Below, piece by piece: positions 33,901 to 41,760 of a stretch of DNA of 64,000 bases. Under the pieces are notes generated by a model. That model was not told the DNA's origin. It saw only the letters and a program-made list of their open reading frames with translations, and made no database searches. Position 1 is the first letter of the stretch; each line of letters begins with the position of its first letter. Source of the stretch: Flaccisagitta enflata (taxonomy: Eukaryota; Chaetognatha; Sagittoidea; Aphragmophora); NCBI GenBank assembly GCA_965153355.1, contig OZ231126.1:6634001-6698000 (forward strand). The letters are read 5' to 3'. The position numbers were made by a program, and so were the translations under genes.

Positions 33901-35263
33901 GTTCTTTTTGATCATCAAAAACTCGGCTTTGAATTCGTGTCAAACGATTGCGACAGAGATGTAAGTCACGTAGATCTGTTTGCCCTTTCAATAAAAGTGG
34001 ATGAATATCCTCGATACGATTATCACCTAGACTAAGGCTATCAAGATGAAGATCGTGAAATGCATATACATCAATCACGCTCACGTGGCAGAATTGGATC
34101 CACAAATCGCTGAGATGTTTTATATTTTTGAACATATTTCGTGTTAATGTTGTAATTGGACTAATTCTTATGTCTAGCGTTTTCGTGTTCAACTCAAGAA
34201 ATGGAGGGATTTCAGTGAGACAATGTCCAATCTTAACATAATCCATCACAGTCTTAGTCACTAGACTTTTTGCACCCAGTGTAATATTTGTCTTGCAACA
34301 TGGGTTTCTCGAGGGTGATCCGAGGTCAATGTCCTGCATAACAGTTGAATTGATAAAACCTGTGGGTATGGATTCGATTGGATTGTTAGTCAATTCTAAA
34401 ATAATTAAACTAGACAAAGGACGTATGAACTTGATTTGTTCCGAGGATAGGTTGTTTGAATCAAGATACAAAGTCCACAAATCTCTTAGGTGATCGAATG
34501 CATTTGGATGAATCGTGGATATTTCATTTCCCTCTAGTATCATATGCTTCAAACCGACTTGGTTCTTAAAAAGATCTTTTTCAATTTTGTTAAATCGTGT
34601 ATTACATATCCATATTTGTTGCAAGTTGATCATCCCGTCAAAAACCCCCACCTCGATGTCAGTCAGTTGAGAGTCATAAAACCCAACATGACGAAACGAT
34701 TTTTGATTCGTTCCAGAAAAAAAATGTTTCCCTATACTCATTAAACGGCTACCAAACAAAGCAAAGGAACTTATGTGTTTATAATCTGATAAAAATCCAT
34801 CTTCAATCTTTTCTAAATTCAACTCAGGAAGAAACATGATGGTGAACAAAGGTTTCGTTGAGGCATTGAAGAGGAACGGAAAATTAGGATTGTCTGTTTT
34901 CGCATTTTTCATTATGTCCCGCGTCACGACAGTGCAACCCATTCTTCTATAGCGCCAACTACATCCCCAGTCGTCCCAACCCTTCTCAAACTTTTCGTGG
35001 CAAATGAGCTCACAGTCCGCCGCTTCTTCTCCATGAAAATGCGTCGCTGAATCCAGAAAAATTTCTTCTGGATTTTTCGGAGGCTCCTTGGAAAAGGACG
35101 TCATTCTGTATGCCACGGTATTGAACGCCATAAGCAGAAGAAGCCACACGATGGACCAACGAGCATCCATCATCCCCATCACGAAGGTGCAAACAGGATG
35201 ACCGTATCTTTTAGAAAACGGGAAAAGGGAATAATAAACAAAATTAGTACCGCCGCTGCTCAA
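30977..35263 (-). CDS. Toll-like LRR receptor with pseudokinase, KEN ribonuclease and tandem ubiquitin-like domains
   Basis: A 1428-codon frame without introns, ending in TAG. Residues 36-51 form a hydrophobic signal peptide, so translation probably begins at Met29, Met31 or Met32 (positions 35179, 35173, 35170) rather than Met1. Residues about 146-660 hold roughly 20 LRRs. C665-C693 form an LRRCT/LRRNT junction like that inside Drosophila-type Toll ectodomains. A second short LRR block (721-796) and a Cys cap (C800, C803, C822, C835) follow. Residues 841-860 are the only transmembrane segment. The cytoplasmic side carries a kinase-like domain (872-1086), a KEN domain (1088-1213) and two ubiquitin-like domains (1254-1348, 1350-1421). 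Inferred role: a type I receptor that converts extracellular or luminal ligand binding into RNA cleavage. No TIR domain is present. Residues 1-28 may be 5' UTR, and a 5' UTR intron acceptor around TTTTCTAAAAG is possible. The domain order is seen directly; ligand and RNA targets are unknown. Confidence 0.9.
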   Translation of the reverse strand: MSSGGTNFVYYSLFPFSKRYGHPVCTFVMGMMDARWSIVWLLLLMAFNTVAYRMTSFSKEPPKNPEEIFLDSATHFHGEEAADCELICHEKFEKGWDDWGCSWRYRRMGCTVVTRDIMKNAKTDNPNFPFLFNASTKPLFTIMFLPELNLEKIEDGFLSDYKHISSFALFGSRLMSIGKHFFSGTNQKSFRHVGFYDSQLTDIEVGVFDGMINLQQIWICNTRFNKIEKDLFKNQVGLKHMILEGNEISTIHPNAFDHLRDLWTLYLDSNNLSSEQIKFIRPLSSLIILELTNNPIESIPTGFINSTVMQDIDLGSPSRNPCCKTNITLGAKSLVTKTVMDYVKIGHCLTEIPPFLELNTKTLDIRISPITTLTRNMFKNIKHLSDLWIQFCHVSVIDVYAFHDLHLDSLSLGDNRIEDIHPLLLKGQTDLRDLHLCRNRLTRIQSRVFDDQKELEILDLDYNQITNIENGAFSNCTRLRKLSLGHNRIQNLKFVSFIGLVTLEFLDLSNNMIETISTSDFSFFKDNDVPTGFTMSLKLQGNKISTIEPDSFCFISIPIEPLDLSHNRIKHFSGRIDGDEYDALVALNLSHNQIEEIDMNQFQDSTMKELFLHSNQLKNISFIEGLPELKTLDVYGNHISNIRPQTMQKINSLKKVYLAKNPWICSCSWNDRTLMHFLPQFGPIPCCPTPCSCQWSKNILQMNCASRNLNNLPSCLPYDQIFADFSKNELEFVKFSSNLENISSLDCQGNKISSIDGPSLLLMRNLSALDLRYNNLLKLPSQFSLLPQTKVYLEGNDFFCNECNVVDMLRTVIKNLPQNISCRDDGKFHAHVMECILELKVVPYSCVGIFAVLAAALSYQMGKSIYAKKLGKKYLHVRFLMENRDGKESFRREVKILGQINHPNIIRLHTSFVTWFPFIKRVGHMFVEKVDASILDAQLCGLFNGSSFDVVDICHQILGAVDFLQSQECPIFHRNISIESVFVRFDNTTGKWVVKLGGFHQACIGSLEMAMEETPLLGTTNIQEQQKDISAVANIIFYLVSGKSSSHPVNIENLVGLSNVDLCSLIFALQRGMTAAEALQTPAFQSTDNKISILSELNASLKGQKNNKAMKWMFAEAEKNACLVIGGLGGWNKKIDDVVMEEFGLGRNTLDITTYVDLLRFIRNILQHGHENPASMLIMCGKPKPSLQEILLYFLSRLPFFYPHSYLCFLKFFKGERTESMPKLYALAYEQLEQQACAEGLMQGHLAPLQTESHVTIKYGSLDGSVERQVKLERLRSSIHFSDIFGKVTELVKSMEEDIPFKSLLLKCKGKVIPNPIQEEEFAVETTASIRDANLHIAEGSTLEVLKPEIRIEFAKSGQPSIKMEIKPTYNVKAVKGLLAKMHRDVTDGNWLVRSGGVLLSDKQNLAELNFINLPFVVEFIPRNVGEL
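31001..31216 (-). other. second ubiquitin-like domain at the receptor C terminus
   Basis: Encodes about residues 1350-1421. IRIEFA starts the first strand. VKAVKGLLAKMHRDVTDGNW corresponds to ubiquitin's helix and following loop, WLVRSGGVLLSDKQNLAELN to the strand, 'L-x-D-x-x-T/N-L' turn and following helix, and PFVVEFI to the last strand. The protein ends nine residues later (PRNVGEL) with no diglycine. Known RNase L and IRE1 proteins do not end this way, so the tail probably recruits a partner or proteasome component (inference). Confidence 0.72.
31220..31504 (-). other. first ubiquitin-like domain (degenerate) of the receptor
   Basis: Encodes about residues 1254-1348: an N-terminal beta strand (HVTIKYGS), a helix-like middle (IFGKVTELVKSMEE), then FKSLLLKCKGKVIPN and a closing strand ending near STLEVLKP. 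The order beta-beta-alpha-beta fits a beta-grasp fold, but identity to ubiquitin is too low to be certain by eye. No C-terminal diglycine is present, so this would be an interaction domain and not a conjugated modifier. Confidence 0.55.
31625..32002 (-). other. KEN ribonuclease domain (RNase L/IRE1 type) of the receptor
   Basis: Encodes about residues 1088-1213, directly after the kinase-like C-lobe as in IRE1 and RNase L. The core YVDLLRFIRNILQHGHE (1155-1171) matches the family signature. Arg1163, Asn1164 and His1168 fall at the spacing of the catalytic Arg/Asn/His in IRE1 (human R905, N906, H910) and RNase L (R667, H672). The tyrosine that IRE1 carries 13 residues before that Arg is Leu1150 here, but Tyr1193, Tyr1202 and Tyr1206 lie in the final helix region LLYFLSRLPFFYPHSY, where RNase L uses a tyrosine. 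I expect an active or potentially active RNase. Substrate choice cannot be read from sequence. Confidence 0.87.
32006..32650 (-). other. pseudokinase domain of the receptor
   Basis: Encodes about residues 872-1086. The kinase fold is recognisable from FRREVKIL (alpha C, Glu893), NHPNIIRLH, the catalytic-loop position HRNISIESVFV (973-983), KLGGFH (996-1000 region) and KDISAVANIIFYLVSGK (1027-1043). The beta 3 lysine position is Arg878, the HRD Asp is Asn975, the catalytic-loop Lys and Asn are both Ser, and the DFG Asp is Gly998. Phosphotransfer is therefore not expected. In RNase L a pseudokinase likewise serves as a dimerisation and nucleotide-sensing platform for the KEN domain; a similar scaffold role is inferred here. 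Confidence 0.88.
32684..32743 (-). other. single transmembrane segment of the receptor
   Basis: Encodes about residues 841-860, a run rich in Val, Ala, Leu, Ile and Phe, followed by Lys-rich MGKSIYAKKLGKK. This is the usual stop-transfer pattern and puts the kinase-like and KEN domains in the cytosol. Only about 15 residues separate the membrane from kinase strand beta 3, so the glycine-rich loop of a normal kinase is missing or very degenerate. Confidence 0.85.
32759..34828 (-). other. LRR ectodomain of the receptor (Toll-like, two LRR blocks)
   Basis: Encodes about residues 146-835. Repeats of the LxxLxLxxNxIxxI type are clear, for example around residues 457-470, 481-494, 505-517 and 585-598. 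A non-LRR insert with C322, C323 and C348 interrupts the series. The NPWICSCSW cap at 661-669 and the CCPTPCSC cap at 686-693 abut, as in multiple-cysteine-cluster Toll receptors; a second LRR block and a terminal cap then precede the membrane. Many N-x-S/T sequons fit an extracytoplasmic location. A cysteine group at C84, C88, C101 and C110 lies N-terminal to the repeats and may be a capping motif. Confidence 0.88.
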
Positions 35264-35892
35264 GCTATTGTTTGCATTTTGGTGTATTGGTATTCAGTTT
35301 CTTATGATTCTGAATCTCTTGAAAACCCTATGGACTGGTAAGCCTCTCAGTTTGTCTATATGTCGGTCTGTCTGTCTGTCCATCTTTCCGTCAGTTTATC
35401 TAACTGGCTGTCTAACTGTCTATCTATCTGTCTGTTTCTCTCTGTCTGTGTCTATGTCTGTGTGTTACTATGTAATTTGTGTTCATGCACATCTATGTCA
35501 TCATATAGGTGAATGGGTGGTGATGAGGAGGTGATTGGGGGGTGACAGGTACTTATTTTTTGTGGTGGTGGGATCCGGAGCACTGTGTGTCATGTGTAAA
35601 ACTCAGGCGGAAAAGAACTTAATGATAAGGAAAAAAACAAACAAACAAACATAATATACTTCTTGTTGGTCTAGTACGACAAAAGTTTTACTGAAGGGCT
35701 TTCAAACCTTTGGGCTGCTACGACAAAAGAAATTGTCTCGCTAAGCCAACGAGAAGAGTCCTTTCATATTCTTTATGCTAAAGCATTTTTCCGCCTTCTT
35801 ATTGCACATTTGTTATGTAACCTTGGGGACATAAAAAATGGCGAATTTTGGAAAACTAAATCTATCTACCTTAATTTGAAAAAAAAACTATA
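35264..35892. other. 5' flank of the receptor gene with short GTCT repeat
   Basis: Contains a degenerate GTCT/TCTA repeat at about 35358-35465 and otherwise unremarkable AT-rich sequence. No TATA box with an initiator was convincing on the minus strand. If the promoter lies here, the GTCT tract sits within 200 bases of the likely translation start. Confidence 0.35.
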
Positions 35893-36577
35893 AACAAGGC
35901 CAACACCTATAAGTCGCGTGCAGGACATAAATAGCTTAAGATGACTAAAATTGAGTTTAAATGACTCAAGGTGACCTGAAATGACTTAATTCTTAAAATG
36001 ACTTAAAATAACTTTAATGACCATATTGACCTTATTGACTTTAGTGACTTCATATACCATATTTTCTCCATTTATCGCCCCCCCCTCCAATTAACGCCCC
36101 CCCTATTTTTCTTCTCTAGATTGTTGATAAATGGGAAGAAGAAAAGGCAAATTGTCAAAGATTTTGAATTTTTTCAGTGCTTTTTCAGTGCTTTTTCAGC
36201 GCTTTCATTGAAAATAGGCAAAAAAAATCATATCAAAATCACTTCATTGTACTTTATCTTATAATTCTGATATTTCAAGTAGTATTCATGGTAAAAAACG
36301 TTAGATAACAATGTACGTTTATATCAAAAGGGGGCGCTAATTGGAGGGTAAAATGACAATGTCATTTTTCAATTTCAAAAGCGCCCGGGGCGCTAACTAG
36401 AGAAAATACGGTAACTTAACATGACTTAAAATGACTTAAAATGACTTAGAATGACTTATAATGGCATTTGGGAAGGAGCCCGAAAAGCTTAAAAACGCCA
36501 AAAAAGTAAAAAGGGGACCGACCGACCGACCGACCAACTGACCAACCGACGGACCAACAAAGCGTAGCATGCGACTA
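35893..36577 (-). mobile_element. family C element interrupted by a MITE
   Basis: AACAAGGCCAACACCTATAA, GTCGCGTGCAGGACATAAAT, AAATGACTTA array, GGGACCGACCGACCGACCGA, CAAAGCGTAGCATGCGACTA. The array is split by the MITE at 36057-36411 and resumes with the same AAATGACTTA units. Confidence 0.75.
36057..36411. mobile_element. TA-flanked MITE (CCGTATTTTCTCTAGTTAGC)
   Basis: Left end CCATATTTTCTCCATTTATC then GCCCCCCCC; right end complementary to CCGTATTTTCTCTAGTTAGC then GCCCC. TA on both sides. AT-rich non-coding interior. Similar 'CCGTATTTYCTC' ends are, from memory, common among MITEs of many invertebrates. Confidence 0.75.
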
Positions 36578-36579
36578 AA

Positions 36580-37850
36580 AATTGGTGATCATTTTGAAGC
36601 TCTGCGTGATCTTTCAAATGAGACGATGCTGGTTGTCCTAGCTTTATCTGTTTAAAAATTGCACTGGGATGAAGTCAGGTTGTCAGGAATTTGAGAATTT
36701 GCTACAGCATTTGCATGTTTTTCGTTTTATCTGTGGTTAATAGAAGTAGGAAAGATAAAAGTTCAGATAGAGAAGAAACTTAACAAGAGGAAAGTGAAAG
36801 AGAAGAAATATAACAAGATGAAAGTGAAAGGTTTAGTTTGAAAGGAGGAAAAATTAGAATAGACAGGCCTAACCAGAGCGGGCTGTGGACCGTCTTAAAA
36901 ATAAGGCTGGGTTAAAGCTTCCATCCCCAATTTATCTCTGGTAAAAATTTTTGAAAAGAGCTCTACATATCATACCTGTCATTCATCAATTGACTAATGC
37001 CAATTGACGAATAACAAATATGAAAGTAAGCATCCCTTCCATTATTAACAAAGAAAAAAGGAAAAAGAAATGTTACGGTGAAAATGAAAGGCGAAATGAA
37101 AAGTTACAGTAAAAGCAAAATTGTACATGAGGATAACAGAATGAAAAAAAAAAAAAAGTGTGAAAATTAGAGAGCAAAAAGCTTAGAAAAGAAAGAGAAA
37201 TGGTGGAAAGGAAAGAATGAACCCTCAGGAGAAGGCTTCTGAAAAGTAAACATCAACTGAAGCCCTCAGTGACCATAAAACAGGTGACCACTGAGAGAAG
37301 AATGGTGAAAGTAAGAGGATTAAGAGGAAGGAATGAAAAATTGACCAATAAGAGGGCAAACAGACACATGAGCACATCAAGTATCATACTGGCAAGAAAA
37401 ATGAGAAAGAGCAATGGAAAAATAAGATAGAAGAGATAGTCAAGATAACTATCAGTTTATAGTTAGAATTATAAAAACAATTATCATAGATCAATAAAAT
37501 AAATTGAATTAAGATAAACCAAATCAAATCTGACAAATTTGAAACAAAAATAAAATAGAATCAGACTAAATCAAACCTAATTAGATTTAAAATATGCATA
37601 CCAGTCTCTAAAGGAGAATGTCCAGACCTCCGAATTCCCACCCATACAGAAGTGCAAAATTCAAAATATTTAGCTAATTTCTAGTTAGTTAACTATTTCA
37701 AATTAATCTATTTTACTAACTCTAAGGAGGGAGGGGAATGGTGTTAACCTTTCAGAGCTAGGCTACATAATAGCATCTAGATGAAAGCAATATAATAAAT
37801 TCAGGCTACATAATAACATCTGAATTTATTATATTGAGCTAGCTAAAAAG
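36580..37850. other. unassigned purine-rich AT-rich stretch
   Basis: GAAAGAGAAGAAATATAACAA-like words recur around 36740-36840, and AAATTGAATTAAG/AAATCAAATC words at 37490-37600. A short inverted motif with TAGCATCTAGATG is at 37770-37830. No gene seen. Confidence 0.45.
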
Positions 37851-38557
37851 TTATTGGCTAAGAGTGGTGAATCTCTGAGGGATAATGTCAGGTAATGGTT
37901 GGGAAAAGGAGGGAATTAAGGAGTTGGGAGGGGTACTGACTGGTGAAGTGTTATCTTGAGGGGTGTTAAAAATGCTACTAAACCATACTTGACTATTTAC
38001 AGGAATGCTCCATCTTTCAAATTCAGCTCTATAGTTACCTACCACTAGTCTAAATTCTTTTGCTAATTTATCTATGCTATAGCCTCGATTGATTAGTGTG
38101 TTTCCTAAAAGTCTAACTCTATCTGTGAAATCTGTAATAAATGTACACAACCTTTGGTATCTAAGAATCTGACTATAAAAAACTTTATAACAAATCTTAC
38201 TATCTATGTTACTTTCTATGAAGGGCATTGAAACCACATCAAAGGGGAAGCTATCTGTTTTATTGTACACCCTAGTTCTAAATCTACCTTCTACTATAGT
38301 TACCTGCATATCTAATACAGTCGCCTGGCTATAGTTACCTGCATATCTAATACAGTCGCCTGGCTAAGATCCTCGTTCTCCTGTGATAGTTCTAAACTAG
38401 GTGGATATATATCTCTAGCTAAGTCTCTAAAATTATCCAGATTGTTTGTTGTAACATAGAAACTAAACGCATTGAGTGAAGAATTCGCCCTTGGCGCCAT
38501 TTTGAAGAAAATTCGAAGTTCTTTAATTTGCTCATGGAAATCAAGTAGCTGTGACAA
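37851..38557 (-). pseudogene. C-terminal fragment of a retroelement reverse-transcriptase protein, frameshifted
   Basis: The minus strand encodes YPPSLELSQENEDLSQ, then VLDMQVTIVEGRFRTRVYNK, DSFPFDVVSMPFIESNI, YSQILRYQRLCTF and LINRGYSIDKLAKEF. This order matches the region after the RT active site in a family of animal retroelement proteins, whose usual form is YDKRDDFxF...P...SNIP...Y-V-SQ-R-R...L...GY...KL...F. A 35-base tandem duplication at about 38298-38367 shifts the frame, and the RT palm with its catalytic motif is missing, so it is a dead fragment. The family name is from memory of the motif pattern and not from a search. Confidence 0.5.
38298..38367. repeat. 35-bp tandem duplication inside the RT fragment
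   Basis: TAGTTACCTGCATATCTAAT then ACAGTCGCCTGGCTA occurs twice in a row without mismatch. 35 is not a multiple of three and causes the frame break. Confidence 0.85.
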
Positions 38558-38744
38558 TTCTGAATTGCATCATTAAGAAAAACGTTGAGACAAACATTGC
38601 TAACAGAAAAAAACAAAAAAACAAAACAAAACAATATTTGCCCTTTTTCCAATCGGTGATATTTTTCTTCAAACCTATGCCATTTCTAAACAAATACAGC
38701 TACAGCTACCAGACACGACTCAAATGAAAGATCTTTCAAAGGGC

Positions 38745-39060
38745 TTTCCAGGCACACAGCCAAACTTGGACAACCTTAAGGTCGCACGTGCGACATCCAT
38801 TCATTTCAATGTTAAATAGGAAGTCACCCATAACTCGAAGCAAGTTGTGTGACAATCTGTGTGACATTCTGGTGGACATTTTGTGCGACATTGTGTGTGA
38901 CACATTGCCTTTAAGAGAGCGATGGAGCGACATCTCACTTGAGCTCTCCAAATAATGCCCCATGACCTCAGCACTAACACTAGAGGGCGGTGCTATATGT
39001 GTTGGGACCCATAAAGTGACGATATCATCCAAACTCGACAACCAAACCTTGGTGGTACAT
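38745..39060. repeat. family P interspersed repeat, GTGTGACATT units
   Basis: CACAGCCAAACTTGG, CTTAAGGTCGCACGTGCGAC and a GTGTGACATTCTGGTGGACA cluster. The same pieces occur in inverse orientation at 47045-47222. Confidence 0.55.
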
Positions 39061-39663
39061 CATTCCTAACTGTCCAGACCCCCACCTGGGTATGAATTCC
39101 CCCTAAAGGGTCGGCGCATCATGGATACATATCATTACCACTTGACTACTGATTTTTGAGGAAAAAAAGGTCTTTTTTTCTTCATATCGGTTCTTTTAAA
39201 CTAATATTGCATACAAGAAAGACCTTAAGATCATTTCAAGAGGAGTGACTGAGATGAGCAACGTACACTTGTACAGTGCAATGTTGAACTATGTCTACAT
39301 CTTTAAGATTGCTGCGAGTTGCTGCAATTTTACTATGATCTTGCAGCAAATTGCGGCAAATCACCAAAATTTTGGGGAAAAAAAGAAAAAAATTTCCGGA
39401 GGTTGATGATTAGTGCCCTTGTGATATTCTCAGTTGAAATATGTATTATCAGCTTTTTAATATCCAAATTAATACCCTAGCATTTATAGCAGTAGCATGC
39501 AGCAAATCATATTTTATGCGATTACGCAACTAAAAATAGAAACAGATCAGCCGCAAACTACCTAGATGAAAGATGAGAAACTTACGAGAGTAATGCTGTC
39601 TTGGAGTTGGATGAAAAGTGATGTGAGAATAAACTACTCTACTTTACATGACACTTTAAGAGT

Positions 39664-40500
39664 AGTCGCAAAAGCGTTAGATGGTCAGCGATACCTGTGC
39701 CCTGCTGAAATAGGTTGTGGTTAAAGTTTAAGGGGGAACAGGGCAGCAACCTCAAAGGGGTCGATGACCTATGCTTTCACCTATGGGGGATTTTTTACTC
39801 TTTCTCCTTCTCCTCCTCCCCTCTCCCCAATCTCAGCATCAAGGCTCAATTCCCGGCCTTGAGGTTCAAAATCCCAGCCTTGCAGCGTAAATCTCATCCT
39901 TGAGGCCCAAATCACTCTTTGGGATTCAAGGATGGGATTTGGGCCTCGAGGCAGAGATTTGGGCCTCAAGACTGGGATTTGGGTCCCAAAGCTGGGATTT
40001 GGGCTTCAAAGCTGGGATTTGGGCCCCAAGGCTGGGATTTGGGCCCCAAGGCTGGGAATTGGGCCTTGAGGCTAGGATCTGAGTCAGAGGGAGGTTTTAA
40101 TGGCCCAAGACTAGGATTTGGGCCTCAAGGCTGGGATCTGGGCCTCAAGGCTGGTATCTGGGCCTCAAGGCTGGGATATGGGCCTCAAGGCTGGGATATG
40201 GGCCTCAAGGCTGGGATTTGGGCCTCAAGGCTGGGATTTGGGCCTCAAGGCTGGGATTTGGGCCTCAAGGCTGGGATTTGGGCCTCAAGGCTGGGATTTG
40301 GGCCTTGAGGCTAAGATCTGAGTCAGAGGGGGGATGGATGGAAGAGGAGGAGGAGGAGAAGGAGGAAAAAATCCCCAATATGTGTGAAAGCTTAGGTCAT
40401 CGACCCCTTTGGGGCCGCTGCCCTGCTTCCTCCTCAACTTCAACGACAACCTACTTAGGCATGACACGGGTACCGCTGACCATCTAACGCTTTTACGACT
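39664..40500. mobile_element. 837-bp foldback element with 20-bp minisatellite core
   Basis: Starts AGTCGCAAAAGCGTTAGATG, GTCAGCGATACC; ends with the complement AGTCGTAAAAGCGTTAGATG, GTCAGCGGTACC. The arms continue to about 120 bases through GGGCAGCGGCCCCAAAGGGG, TCGATGACCTA and GCTTTCACA. The centre (39840-40330) is about 20 units of GGCCTCAAGGCTGGGATTTG and variants. Family E ends are contained in the arms. Confidence 0.8.
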
Positions 40501-40747
40501 ATTACGTTTTACTTTATCAGCGTTTACGGCGTTTTTTTTCTTTTCTGCCCTTGCCCCAATGCAAGAGTACAGTTGAACCCCACTCTTACAGGCCGGCCAC
40601 TAACGGTATTTCATCTACAATGGATGCAACTTCTTAGTCTGTTCAACTTGTTTCTTGTTATTTCCTGAATGACTTAAACAGAATTACATTAAAGGTTAGA
40701 AAGTCGCTTGAAATCCGTAGGAGCGTGATTTAACTGTAGTCTTTCTA

Positions 40748-40902
40748 GTTGACACGCAACTCTATAAGAGGCTTTGTCCGTTCGTCGGTCCGTCAGTCCG
40801 TCCGTTGGTCCGTCCGTCAGCACGAGTCAAAAAGTGGGAAAACGCGCATATCCGCCCCTGCCCACCTGTCCGCAACTGGTGGCCGTTTACCCGGCCTTGT
40901 TT
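40748..40902 (+). mobile_element. family A element
   Basis: GTTGACACGCAACTCTATAA, GAGGCTTTGTCCGTTCGTCG core, GCGCATATCCGCCCCTGCCC, CCGCAACTGGTGGCCG, CCCGGCCTTGTT. Confidence 0.7.
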
Positions 40903-41340
40903 TATCATTGCCCATATCCACCCGCCTTGGGTAGCCATGTATCTGGCCTTGGTTTTCCCGACAGGTTTCTTAAAGAATCCCATCATAATCATTTTACACC
41001 CCAGAGATGCCCTTGAAGCTAATGCTACTATTTACTAACTTAGACAAGTCTTACACCCTTAATTTTCCAGACCCCATCCTCAATATTTTCTTTGTCTTTT
41101 TTATGTGCACCCGTAAGAAGTCTGTCTGTCTGTCTGTCTATCTGTCACACAAACATTAAAACCCTGCAAAAAAGATGATTCCGACGTCTTTCTTCATTCC
41201 CAATACCTTTCACGCCAATATCTTTCATTTTCCTTCAGTCATTCATTCACTTATTATTATATTCATTCAGAACCGCTCATTCATCGAAAAGTTCATTCAT
41301 TCATTCTTAACCAGCGAGGCACATATATTGGTCATGACTT

Positions 41341-41635
41341 GACACGCGACTTCACCTTGCCGTGTCGCTCGGTAGGTCGATAGGTCGGTCCGTCCGTCCA
41401 TCGCATTTTTAGGTGCGACAAAGCACCTCTATAACTGCTTGTGTCCGTTGGTCGGTTGGCTGGTCCGTTGATCGGTTGGCTGGTCGGTTGATTGGTAGGT
41501 TGGTCGGTCGGGTAACGCATTCGTTCGACGGTCCACACGTCGCACCTTACTGGCCTACTTGGCCTTGTTGAATTCCATGCGGTTTTTGCATTGCTGCTCC
41601 TGCCAAACCGTCCGCGACTAAATTGCCGTGAATCT
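41341..41635 (+). mobile_element. family A element hosting a nested B element
   Basis: GACACGCGACTTCACCTTGC, CGTGTCGCTCGGTAGGTCG core, TCGCATTTTT, then the B element, then GAATTCCATGCGGTTTTTGC, CTGCTCCTGCCAAACCGTC and CGCGACTAAATTGCCGTG. Removing B restores the TTTTTGAATTCC junction seen in the uninterrupted copies at 7049 and 17191. Confidence 0.75.
41411..41569 (+). mobile_element. family B element, nested copy
   Basis: AGGTGCGACAAAGCACCTCT hairpin, ATAACTGCTTGTGTCCGTTG, GGTCGGTTGGCT core, GTAACGCATTCGTTCGACGG, TCCACACGTCGCACC, GGCCTACTTGGCCTTGTT. Matches 56435-56548 in the other orientation. Confidence 0.8.
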
Positions 41636-41760
41636 ATCCTAAGTTTGAGAGCATTTTTCTTTTGCCCTATGTTTTAAGAGGTTAAACGACCATTCAGGAG
41701 CAACAGAGAAGTGCAACTGGTGGCTGTTTATACCATGAGAGGGACAGCGGCTCCAAAGGG

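Noticed and set aside
31502-34744. Plus-strand frames inside the receptor gene (for example 31502-31984)
   Set aside because: They are antisense shadows of the minus-strand receptor frame; no family pattern of their own.
35010-35192. Alternative minus-strand frame at the receptor 5' end
   Set aside because: A different frame of the same DNA with no signal peptide or LRR; the main frame explains the region.
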